Both the position numbers and the translations under genes were made by a program. This document shows positions 50,882-61,712 of a stretch of 64,000 nucleotides of DNA, piece by piece (positions within the stretch are counted from its first letter, which is position 1; every line of letters starts with the position of its first letter). The stretch is taken from assembly GCA_037176845.1 (NCBI GenBank), contig JAYKXP010000015.1:186001-250000 (forward strand). The letters run 5' to 3'. This stretch comes from Paramarasmius palmivorus. Lineage: Eukaryota; Basidiomycota; Agaricomycetes; Agaricales; Marasmiaceae. The notes under the pieces are model-generated. The model was not told the DNA's origin. It was given only the letters and a program-made list of their open reading frames with translations, and searched no databases.

Positions 50882-53437
50882 CTACATACGACGCTCTCTC
50901 GGCCCCACAAGTCTAATCCATATCTCCCCGGGACGGCTGTGTAACATTCCAAATGTCACTAAATCAATTGGGCCACAGAGCGGGATGACATACCTCTTCT
51001 CTCTAATCAGCCTCCACACCGTCTTCTCGCTCGTATCACCTGGCTTCCTCGTCGAAGTGAGCTTTGGGAAAAACTTCGTCCCACACCGCTCCTTCAAATC
51101 CTCCAAGCTCTCATTCGAGCCGTCAGTCTCGATAATGATCGCTCCATACCACGCGGGATGGACTGTATAGCATTGCCCGCCATTCACATTCGGTATCGGG
51201 ATACCGTTCGACCGAGATGGCGGTCGAATAGTGAATGTGGAGCGGTGCACCCATTTGACAACCTTCTGAAGGGTTCCATGAGATCTGCTCGGTAAAAGGT
51301 CAGTGTCAAGCTCAGCCTAGAGAAGACGACGAGCTAACGTAGTAGCCACCATTCTATCCTGCATCAATTGTAGGTTTCTTGAAATCTCATGCCCCCACGG
51401 GCTCACGTCGATTCTCATGATAGGATTAGCGTTTAGCGGTCCATGACGAATGACGCCATGGAAATACGAAGGTGGAAATGCGAGGCTTGGGATATGCCGA
51501 GGAATGTCACCAGTCGAAGAATATGTGTAATCCAAATCCTGGAACAAAAATAGTGTTACGCTTGCATGAACTCGACAAGGTCACGACTCACAATAAGGTA
51601 ACTGCCATCCCATATTAACCTTCCAACATTTCCATCCTCTTCCCCGACAGCAACGTCCCAAACAACATCACCAAGCCTTATCGAGCTGGTGATCCCTGCA
51701 CGTCGAAGCTCTGCTTCACATTCCAACACACTCTCGTCCGATAACCATTCCTTCGGAGACGGAACGAAAACTCGTAACAGCGCTGCCCGACGTGGTCGAT
51801 AAAGGGGTGAATGGAAGCTAGGCACGTCTATTGGCGTGATGAATGAACTCGAATCAGAATGCCGAGGTCGTCGGTCTCCACTTAAGAATGACGCAGTGGG
51901 AGACGAGAATGTAGAGGGAAAAGGGGTAGAGTGGCGTGAGGATCTTCTTGATGAAGAAGCTGAGGAAGGGCGTGTTTCTGCGGAATCGGTAGTTGAGCTT
52001 GAGGCTTCGGCTTGAGTCCTGAGCCTCAACACGACTCGGCTGTATGCTCTCGTCGCCTTCGAGAGCCTCCAGACGTTCTCAGATAAGAGAGGATCTTTTT
52101 CTCGTTGACGCTCCGATTTTGAAACGAGATACGACTCGGCCACCTTTCGATACTCGGACGTCGAAGTGGAGGCGGCACGCATGTAGTGTCGTAGATCCTG
52201 GTTATGTTCATTAGCGACAGCGCCACACAGAGAGCAGGGATGACACTTTGCTCACCAAAAGCGAAAGGCTCAGTGCTTCAGACTCACGCCACACCCATCT
52301 CGAGTATCCGACGTCCTTCAGATACCTTTCAAGTACTTCTTCTCTCAACAGCTCATTCTGCTCCAACATGGAGCGGATTTCCTTGGACACGCTAAACAGA
52401 TTACACCAGTCCGAAAAGGCGAGGTGCTGGAGCAAGCTAGATAGGCGACTGGGATCCGACAAGAAGAGCGTAAGCGTAAAGTATGACTTTGCCGGTGTTT
52501 CGATTGCGTCGGATGGGACGGGTTCGCCAGGTGAATTAACATCTTCGCGATCGATGTGCTCGACTAACTGAGGATCGGACAGGTCAGAGTCAGCCGTGCT
52601 AGCACTGGTGCTCTCCGTATGGGAAGGTGAATTGCTATCGGTACTCGAGGAGTGATCTCCAGAGTCAACCGAAATGGGATCGCTTGAGGTATCCAACCTT
52701 TCAGGCTCGACTTGTCGAGGCAATAGCCGCTCTTCCAGCCTACGGTGGCTATCGGCGCTCCACGGATCCTCGTCGCTACTGCTGGATTCGGAAGATGCTT
52801 CGGATTCCTCTTCAGAGGAATAAGCTGAATATTCGTTCAAAGATAACGGTCCGAGATGTTGTGAATGTCTTAATTTCGGTTCCGATGCGTTGGCGGATGT
52901 CGGCGTCTTCATGGCGTAATTCGATGTAACCTTCCCGAGAGGCGGGATAACTTCATGAGAAAAGGAACGTTCATTCCGGCGCGTAGCAGATGTATCAGTC
53001 ACTTTTGACGTGCAACTGCTGTGAGAAGGGATTCGGGCTCCAATCAGGGGTCGTGAATGTGCAGATGTTGTTTGGTTTATTCGTCTTGGGGGCGGTATCG
53101 GTGGCAAAGAGGCGGAATTACCTCTGGTCGCAAAGGGAAAGGGGGTCCTGGCGTTGGGTATCAGGGTCGGGCACATGTAGAAGCCAGGAAGAAAGGTCGT
53201 GGTCGGACGTGTGAGATGGTGTTGGGATACGTGAAGGTTTTCTTCAGCGAGGAGCTTCAAGTTGGAGGGAGTGAGGCGATGAGTAACATTGGCTTTGGAA
53301 ACTATTTTATGTTGGCCGGTCTGTGCGGTCCGCGAGCCACCAAGAATGGTTTCAGGAATCTGAGGTTTCGAATCGAAACGTACGCGTCGTCTTGTAGCAG
53401 GTGCTTCATCGAGGGGAGGAGAGAGTGTCGGGGTCAT
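50882..53437 (-). CDS. Large F-box-like fungal protein, function unknown
   Basis: The ATG at 53437 begins a ~250-residue disordered region (APATRRRVRFDSKPQIPE; then an acidic Ser/Glu stretch). A helical domain resembling an F-box follows: LLQHLAFSDWCNLFSVSKEI, then LREEVLERYLKDVGYSRW. After an intron near 52213-52260 come EYRKVAESYLVSKSERQREK and a Ser-rich linker. A C-terminal folded region contains LRVFVPSPKEWLSDESVLEC, GDVVWDVAVGEEDGNVGRL, DVSPWGHEISRNLQLMQDRM and CYTVHPAWYGAIIIETDGSN. The last exon, after an intron at about 50924-50990, is RPGEIWIRLVGPRERRM with a TAG at 50882-50884. The joins are in frame, so I treat it as one conserved fungal gene of about 750 residues. The F-box assignment is weak, and ubiquitin ligase function is inference. 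Confidence 0.65.
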
Positions 53438-55339
53438 TGTAAGTCCTTGGAATCCATCTTGGGTCGTTTTCGAGTTGCCATCTTTTTAATGACAGAGATG
53501 AAGGGTAGAATGGTCCTTAAAAGGAGAGCAGACGTACCCATGATATTTGCTTCCGGCAGAAACAATCAAATCAAAAACGTTTCGGGGCGCTGAGCAGCAT
53601 GTTGTTTAGGAAATGTCTTCCTAGAAACCTACATATTAGGTACATGCTGTCGATATCAGGAAGAGATGATCGTACCTGGTAAGATGACTACCGATGAGTA
53701 GGGATCGTTCAATAATGCGCCTCGCTGATGCACAGATGCCGAGTCCTTTAGCTCGTCGACGTCGGGGCTTGCAAGGAGCTATGGATATGTGGAATATTAC
53801 TTGTCTGGTCATAGTCGATATAAATGATGAGTTTCACAATTCTTCCGGAATGGCAACGAGATCCTTACTTACGTTTTTGGGACATAAAGAGACCCACTCT
53901 TACGAGAAACCAGGGAAGTTGGATCGATGGCCCGTATTTTTGACGTGCACAGCTGACATGCCAATGCGACTTATCTGCGCGTAACAGCCCAAAAGCAACG
54001 CACACCTTGGCAGATTCAGTGTTCCCTGAAAATAGGAATCTGAGTATTACAGTCAGTAGCATAGAAGAAGGACCGAGTTTACTAGTACCAAGGCAACGGA
54101 GCCTCGACTTTCGCAGTGTTCTTCACCTTCGCACCCTATGTGCAATTCTGTGGTACCGACGACAAATCATGGCAGTGGTCATGGTGAAGGCAATACAATC
54201 ACAAGGCCAGTGCAACCCTATATCGGCAAACAAGATTGGACTGAGGCGAAACCATGAGGTGTCAAACAGTAAAACTGATTGAACGCAGGAATTTCGAAGC
54301 ACTCACGGTGATACGGTCGGATGTCATTTGGTTGCTCCGGCGCTGCGTCATTGAAAGAGTAAGTTGAGAATCTTCAGATTGAAAAAGGTTTGTGAGAGGC
54401 ACGAGCCTCAGCGCGACTGAAGACTGCCCTGATCTCCTAAGACTAACTCGACGGGAACTGTAGGTTGCGGAATTGCTTCCCTGGCCGAATAGTTCCGTTT
54501 AATCCGAACCCATTGCCACAACTTACGTCGTGGGAGGTTGCGGACATCAAGTTTTCCGGAGGGGACTGTCTCGAACCAGCGCACTCGGGGCTTGATTCGC
54601 TGACATGAACCACTCACATTCCCAAAGTCGGGCCATTACAGCCACTACACCAGGGAGGTATGCGTAGTGAATAATTCTGCTCTGTATTGGACGCTTGATT
54701 TTAGGCCTTGTCACTTGTTTCGCGCATTTTCCAGCTTAATTCAGGTCAGCTTGAAGGGTTTTAAAAATGAATTGTGGGGCAGCAACACGTCAATAACAAC
54801 CACCAATGGAAAGTAGGCCATACTTACCATTGAATACTAGATTGCGAGACTTTGGCCATCATGCTAAGAACCAGTCCTCTCTTTCATCCTCGCTATGAGG
54901 GTTGCTCGGGGAGAAAGTACCATTAGCTCAAAAAAAGTCCGGTTTCTGCTCAGTACATACCAAACGGAGCAAGAAATCGAACTATTCCCAACGAACGTTG
55001 TATTCTGAACTAGTTATCGTTGTGCGAAATGGCCAAGGGTCAGGGATTCTGTATCGGTCCTAAATAGATTCATTGATTATATGAATAGCTTATGTGGGGC
55101 CTGCGTTAATGATGGTGGTAAAGACTAGAGCCAGTGACGGTCGGCAGATTATCCGCGAATCGATTTCTGGAACATGCCACCACCTGCCCCTCTCACAGAC
55201 TGTTGACGTTGAACTCGCCATACATTGAACCCAGGCTGTCTTTCCGTGTGTCGAACAAGAAGGCCTATTTACAGCTTCCCCAATCAAGAGCCCACGTCAT
55301 ATCACATTCTTTCTCCTCGGCGATCAGCATCACTCAGAC
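53438..55339. other. 1.9-kb gene-poor stretch
   Basis: The left part is antisense to or upstream of the F-box-like gene. Frames such as 54007-54282 (+) show no motif. No tRNA or repeat was recognised. The right end must contain the promoter of the gene at 55340. Confidence 0.45.
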
Positions 55340-55975
55340 ATGGACGTACTATTCGAGGGGTCGATGAGGAGACAGGTTTCCGGAAGCGTAGCTGAACAGG
55401 TTATCGATGGAGGTCAACTAGAAACAGGATACTTGTACGCCATGCTCGCATACGGTGGTGAATGGGGTACCTGGGAGTGGTCATTTTTCTTTCCGAATCC
55501 CACCATCTCTCCAATTGGACGAGAGGGAACACTCTTCCATATCTTCCTTGACACTCAGTGTGAACGTCCAGGCTGGAGATTCCAGATAGATAACGCCAAA
55601 GATATCACAAATTCACCTGAAGTGGTCGCTCTTATCCGACTCACGAGGGTCTCCGACCTGGGCGATTACGACGATATCATTGGGAACGACGGTCTTACCA
55701 GCCTCTTCAAAGAGGTCAAGATACCCCCTACACCCCAGTCACCTATGGATTTCAACTCCAGAATTTGGTTCGCGGATGCAGTCGGATTCTTGCACGATTG
55801 CGCCGTTATTCACTGCGATGATATATGGTTATTGGAAAAGGAGATAAAACGTTTGGGTTTTGCTGCTATGGATCGGTATATGGAAAATAGAGGTGAGACG
55901 ACCTCCATCCTCGACTTCACTCATCTCATCCAACATCCAGGTTATACAGTGTTTCGTGCAAATCAGTGTTCATGA
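55340..55975 (+). CDS. Conserved hypothetical protein (211 codons, single exon)
   Basis: An uninterrupted frame from ATG (MDVLFEGSMRRQVSGSVAEQ) to TGA. The middle (WEWSFFFPNPTISPIGREGT then LFHIFLDTQCERPGWRF) follows the pattern of a widespread fungal family of small proteins with a 'HWAIFIP...GTLIHV' core. These are often found in many paralogous copies in Agaricomycetes and have no assigned function. The C-terminal half has AVIHCDDIWLLEKEIKRLG, also typical of such proteins. No signal peptide or membrane span, so probably cytosolic. The absence of introns is unusual among its neighbours. The family match is from memory of the pattern and is only moderately certain. Confidence 0.6.
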   Translation: MDVLFEGSMRRQVSGSVAEQVIDGGQLETGYLYAMLAYGGEWGTWEWSFFFPNPTISPIGREGTLFHIFLDTQCERPGWRFQIDNAKDITNSPEVVALIRLTRVSDLGDYDDIIGNDGLTSLFKEVKIPPTPQSPMDFNSRIWFADAVGFLHDCAVIHCDDIWLLEKEIKRLGFAAMDRYMENRGETTSILDFTHLIQHPGYTVFRANQCS

Positions 55976-56834
55976 CTTGGGATTGGCTATTGGTGGTGCG
56001 TAACTGCTCCTTCATACGACTCCATTGCTGATGTAAATCCTGGACAGTATGTTATCTTTTTGTCATTGGGGTGAAAACGGACAAACCAAAACCGTGTATC
56101 ATCATATACTTGGGTTACACCTATATCTAGGGCTAATGTGCTAATGTTCTCACTCCTTGTAATTCACCCGAACCGTGTGCAATCTCTGTGGAGCGTGGTA
56201 TCCCAAAGAAGACGATAGGGTCAAGTTTATCGCAAAGAAATGGCCTGAGGACTTCCATGGTACCCGTCATCCTCTACACTATCACATTAGTCCATCCACA
56301 ACACACGGTATGCACGCATATCCTACACCCCTCCGTCCAATGAATCGGCGACTTCAGCATTCCTATGTACCTTCCTCAGTACCGGCTTGTCACTGGGCCG
56401 TTCTGTTGGCAAGCTTCTTTGACGTACATCTTGATTCGATTCGCTAATGTAATGTTTGGCTACAATTGCAGGAGTTCACATGTAGCGCCAAAGCGCTGAG
56501 CGGATGCTCAATTATCCGCTTGATCATTTTGTCGGTCAATGATACTGACCCAGTGATAGCTGTCACGGGAGTCTGCTTCTGCCTGTCCGGCAAGATGCCA
56601 ATGTTGCTTTGGCATCAAAGTACATGTTTAACGAGCACAACTGAGAAGTATGCGTTGTTCTAGTGAGCGGGTTCACACGTTGTAGGCCTTCTATCCAATC
56701 GAAAGACTCCATTAGCCGGCCTTGGGGTAGACTCATGACTCTGTAGAATTCTGAAGCGTGTGGAATGGATGTTAGCGGAGTCATTCTCAGACGTATTTAT
56801 ACCGGTCTTGGTACACCCAATTTTCTCGATAACA
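55976..56834. other. Intergenic region
   Basis: About 860 bases. A 90-codon frame at 56175-56447 (MCNLCGAWYPKEDDRVKFIA) has no recognised relatives. The promoter of the SDR gene should be at the right end. Confidence 0.45.
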
Positions 56835-58151
56835 ATGGCAGCACCACTACGCGCTCTTGGACGAAGAACAGCTTTTATAACTGGCGCAGGTAAACATTTC
56901 GCTCCAGTTTGAGGACGAAGTAGGCTAAATCTCCGTCGATCTGTACAGGACAGGGCATCGGTCAATGCATCGCAAATCGGCTAGCCCGAGATGGGTACAA
57001 CGTTGCGGTTAATGACATACAGCGCAACTCCAAACGAGCATCTGCTACCTTGAAAGAATTGCAAGCAACCACGAAGTCAAAAGGAAACACGGCATCACTA
57101 CACTATGGGGATGTCACGAACGAAGAACATGTTAAGAACATGATTGAGGAGGTGGTCAAAGCGCATGGATCTCTCGATGTGGTGGGACATTTTCACTTAC
57201 TGGCCATCACCCGGACTCAGCCATTGCTAGATGGTAGCTAATGCAGGGGTTCTTTACTACAATCCTATTATCGATAGTACGTCTCATCTCGCTCCACGGC
57301 ATTGACAACGCAGTGTCTAACGGTTTGCTCTAGCCCCGATTGAAGAAGCGGACAAGCTCATGTCGGTCAATTTCAGAGGCGTATTCTTAAGCTACAAGTA
57401 TGCTGCGAAGCAAATGATTGCTCAAGGGCGAGGGGGAAGGATCATTGGTGCTAGTTCTTTGGCAGCGAAACAAGGCAAGTTGCCTAGTTCCGTGCACTGT
57501 GTGCAATCTCTGAACAAATTCGAAAGGCTGGGAAAATCTACCCATATATTCTGCGAGCAAGTTCGCGGTCCGTGGTTTAACACAATCTGCGGGTCAGTAT
57601 CCGAATTCCGGTCACTGACAATCGCTATGCTTATGGTTACGTCACTGACTCCCGTGAACAGCTAGAGAATTGGGACGATACAAGATCACTGTGAATGCTT
57701 ATGCACCGGGTACCATTGAAACAGACATGCGTATGCATCTTTCTCGTATGACTAGTGATGGTCCATTGATTCAATATTTGTGTAACAGTGGACCAGGTTG
57801 ACGAAGGGTTCACGCGTGCCTTTGGAGGTGATAAAGCTGGGGCTCGGGCTTCAGTGAGTTAAGGCTACTTATCAATCTATTAACCACTCAATACACAACG
57901 ATCACAGTACGCAAGCGGCACATGTGTGGGGTATAACGGAACACCAGCAGAAATCGCGAGCATGGTATCTTACTTGGCATCGGAGGAAGCACATTTCATT
58001 ACTGGTTAGTAGTAGTGCCGTGGAATCGCTTTACTTACTGACTTTCCCATTTGAACAGGTCAATCCGTGAGTAACTTTTTCCTAAATCATCACTACTCGT
58101 TGAGCTTTTGGTATACAGATGTCTGTCAATGGAGGCGCATTCTTCGACTGA
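56835..58151 (+). CDS. Short-chain dehydrogenase/reductase, paralogue of the gene at 24297-25576
   Basis: The ATG at 56835 gives MAAPLRALGRRTAFITGAG, completed after an intron by QGIGQCIANRLARDGYNVAV. Then follow ASLHYGDVTNEEHVKNMIEE, the NAG motif (VANAGVLYYNP) and NFRGVFLSYKYAAKQMIAQG. The catalytic Ser lies in GGRIIGASSLAAKQG, and the Tyr and Lys in LPIYSASKFAVRGLTQSA. The end reads ITVNAYAPGTIETDM, GYNGTPAEIASMVSYLASEE and MSVNGGAFFD, with a TGA at 58149-58151. The intron at 57475-57526 must start with GC rather than GT to bring the YxxxK exon into frame. Several segments are nearly identical in wording to the other SDR in this window, so the two are paralogues. Probably a diacetyl/acetoin-reductase-like enzyme; the substrate is unknown. 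Confidence 0.85.
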
Positions 58152-58424
58152 GGTTCATTGTTATCTTTTTGATCAGAATTGTTGTACATTCAAATTGTAT
58201 CGCATGTAACATACAACTGCTATTGATTTTCACCGGGTGAGCTCAAGGGCATCCATTTCGTAGATCAAGATATAATTAAGGCACCAAATCTAGAAATACA
58301 AAGGGGAAATAGCGATTAACATCTGGGACTATTCTAGGCTACATGAACACCACAAATTCCTGGGTCACGCGACCAGGCTACGGTGTCTCCCCACTAGATA
58401 CATGAAGACACAGCCCACAAAGCG

Positions 58425-60700
58425 CTACCGTTGAGGGTTTGCAACAGTATGATACGAAGGCGCCACGGACGTGACAGTATTCGTTCGATGCAAGGTTGTC
58501 GGCGGGGCCGTGTCATCTGGTGTCCGAAGTTGACTGGAGGATGATCCTGACGTGTAACTCGATGGTGGGAAGGTCGAAACCAAATGAGTGTGCTTTTCTA
58601 ATTGCTTCTCCGACAGACTTGCCCGAGCAGCGCTCGGTGTCAACATAGTCCCTTCACTAGGGCCGATGTAGTACGGTTGAATCTCGCCTGGCTGTGGGGG
58701 TAGCGGTGGTGGCATGTATTGTTGAGCGTGTATAGGATAGTTGGCCTGTACGGGGTATGTCATTTGGGGTATAAACATCGCTTCTGTGGCTATCCTCTTC
58801 CGTCGCTGACGATAGAAGAATACTAGGGCAATGATGAGCACAATGAGGGCTAAGCCTCCAAGTGCCCCGCCAACTGCAGCGCCGACGTTGACAGAGTTTG
58901 AGCTGTTAGACAACTATTCAGCACCAAGTCAAAGCTGAAAGATATGGAACAAACCTCCGAGCTCCCGAGCCAGGCTGCAAGGAACGATCGTTGAGCTTGA
59001 CCAATCATGAAGAAGAGAGTGTAAACTTACGTTTCCTGTCCCGGTCTCTTGAGGCCCAGCAGGAACAGTATTGGCTGATGTGGAGCCGTTACCGCCGTTA
59101 CCTACGGTGAACTATATAACAAGTGAGACGAATCGAACAAGACGGGGGATAACCAGGACTCACATATATCGCATCATTGACTGCTCCATGCTGCGTCACG
59201 GGTAATACCACAGGATAATGGTTCGCTGTAAGCGCAATAGACGACAGTCGATAGAAGCCATCTGGTAGTCCATTCGTAATATTCGTCATCATTGCCCCGT
59301 TTTCATCAACCTCAGTCAACGCCGTAGACACCGCAATTTTTCGTGGGTCGGTAACGCTTGTCTGGTTAATCGCTGTCAGAGCCTCTATTACAATCCGAGA
59401 ATAGCCAAAAATCGCCCCTGTCGCACCAATTTGTTGAGGTGCTGAGAGGTAGCGGTTATCAGGGTCCGCCATGTCTTGGTTCATGTTCCGATAATTCAGC
59501 TTGACAAGAAACGGAGTCTTTGCTGGAATAGTATCGCCATGCTTCGGAGACTGGAACTTGTGCGAAGGCATCACACTTATAGGTGGTATCACGCCGATTG
59601 GCGTAGGGCTACACGACCCTCTACCAATCTGTTTGCCATTTGTGATGGGGGTGGTGTCAATCTCTAGAAGACAGTAGTTGATGAAGTTATTGACGGATGT
59701 CAACGATGCAACTTGGTCTGCAAAAGGGTGAGTTAGAAACAATGCAAGCAGTAAGTAGATCTTTAAAAAGTTCACTTGTTGCGGGCGGGTCTTGGCCATT
59801 GGATGCAAACCCACTTGCGATCACTGACGTTGATAACGTGGTAGAGTTCTGAATCGCCGGATTGGTGCTCGGGTCTGTGGTATTAATCGACGCGCTTCCG
59901 CCCGGAGCAGGGGAAATAAAGGAGCCAAGGGAGGTTCTGTCAGTGGGCTGTCCATCAGATGTGACAGTAAACTATGTATCTAGTTAGTGACCATGACGAT
60001 GAAGTGGGGCTGCCGCTCACATAGACAACGTCATCTATAGCGCCGTGTTGCAGTACAGGAACCACAATTGAATGATGATTCGCGGTCTGGGTCATCGAGG
60101 ACATGCGATAGAACCCCTCTGATATCCCGTTGGTAATATTGACCGTCCATATGCCATTCGATGCTGGCTCGGGTATCCCTTTGAAGAAAGCGAAGTTGAG
60201 GGGATTAAGGGGAGCAGTCTGGTCGAGTGAATTCATACGCTCGACTACAATACCGCCGTGACCAAGTATCATGCTATCAGATAGCTGTTGCGGTGCTCCT
60301 AGATAGTTGCTTTGGGCATTGACAAAGGATCCGGTGTTGAGATTGTTCACGGCAATGGACACAATAAGGGGACTGTCTGCCTTCACAGTGTCTCCGTTAA
60401 TTGGAGATTGAAACTTGACGGAGGGCACGTGGTCGATAGAGGGAATGGACCCCATAGGCGCCGGATTGCACGACCCATCTCTGATTTGCTTTCCGTCCGT
60501 CAAGGGTAGATTGATTGTAGCGCAAAAGTTGATAAAATTATTCACGGATTCAAGTGACGTTGATGAACCTAGACATATATGAGCAAGACAAGTGGTGTAG
60601 GACGTGTAGCAACCGTACTTGGACTGTCAGAGGCTGTAGAGACAGACGTAATAACTTTGCTGTCCAAGGAGAGCGATGTTTGAGGGTCTGTCTGTCGGCG
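58425..60700 (-). CDS. Cell-surface type I membrane protein with two tandem copies of a fungal extracellular domain
   Basis: Repeat 1 (60545 to about 60020) begins SVNNFINFCATINLPLTDGK and contains GSCNPAPMGSIPS, VKFQSPINGDTVKADSP, NYLGAPQQL and GAIDDVVYV. After a Ser/Thr linker, repeat 2 (about 59710 to 59160) has SVNNFINYCLLEIDT, GSCSPTPIGVIPP, HKFQSPKHGDTIPAKTP, YLSAPQQIG and GAVNDAIYV. A Gly/Thr linker leads to a transmembrane helix (GGALGGLALIVLIIALVFFY). A basic stop-transfer RQRRKR and a Pro/Gln-rich cytoplasmic tail end at 58425. The single domain is known to me as a common agaricomycete secreted protein family of unknown function. The 5' end is unresolved: an in-frame exon at about 60619-60695 fits, but no signal peptide was found. 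The splice at 58918-59032 has two solutions. Confidence 0.72.
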
Positions 60701-61712
60701 TTGATTTCTTCTGGAGGAAGTTCAAAAACGAAATCTTAAAACCAAAACAAGTACGAGCCTTTTCTCTGTCAAAGAGAACACTGGAATAGAATCAAGGAGT
60801 GGACGTCGTGTGTCTGGGCAAAATGAGACCACAGCTTAGTCTGGGAGAGTCTATGCTCACCGTTCCTCTGAGGATGCCGTGCAGCCCGACGAAACCGCTT
60901 CTCATCTCTGGGACGAAGATCATGGCTGAGAGGTTGCTTGACCATCGTGCATGAAGAGGGAGTGAATGAAGGACGAAAGAGGGTGATCAATGCTGCGGGA
61001 GTTTATCAAAACCACCTCAGAATGCCAAGGTTCAAGGCAATTCAATCATCATTGAAGGACTCGTGGTTGCTTGTTGGTTACCATCCTCACAATCAAAGAT
61101 ATGTTGACCGGCTACAACCCGACAATAACCCTGAATTGAAACATAAGCCAAAGATCTATTGAAGACACTTTTAAAAGCCTTACAACCAGAGAATGAGCGA
61201 GAATACTGGCAGTATGCACCGAGCAGAACCGACCGTTTGAGCAGTCCCCCTTGTCCATTGGCATCAAAGAGGTGAAGTGCTGTCATTTCAATAAGTACTC
61301 CATGTGAATTGCTAAACACTCTTGATGTATACCCGACCGTCACCTTGGGCGCCCGCCATGGCCTGCCACTGGCAATGATGGTGTTTCGACGATTGACGTG
61401 CCTGAGTATGAGTCTGAGCAAACTGAAAATCATCCGTCAATTCTACCGTCACGGTCCATGAGAATGATGCAGAAATTTTTTTACTGACATGTGAAGACAC
61501 GAAGAGTGGTTAGTATGAAAGAAAGAACAGACGCGGTCCATGGACCCAGACTCAACTGTATCACGTCGACAATTGCCATTTTCGGCTATGATTCCATGAT
61601 TCTGACTTGTATAGCTGGCATTCGAGTCAGAACTAGAACTGTTATAACCTCTTATTTCTCTCTCAGATATCATTATTCTTCTCCTGCTATAAAGAAAATC
61701 CCGAGCTCAACA
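60701..61712. other. Region upstream of the two-repeat protein and of cysteinyl-tRNA synthetase
   Basis: Should contain the missing 5' exon of the two-repeat gene and the divergent promoters. A minus-strand frame of 133 codons at 61032-61433 has no recognisable feature. A TATAAA at 61688-61693 is only about 20 bases before the synthetase ATG. Confidence 0.4.

Noticed and set aside
61032..61433. 133-codon minus-strand open frame
   Set aside because: No signal peptide, domain or plausible splice partner. Probably chance in the promoter region.
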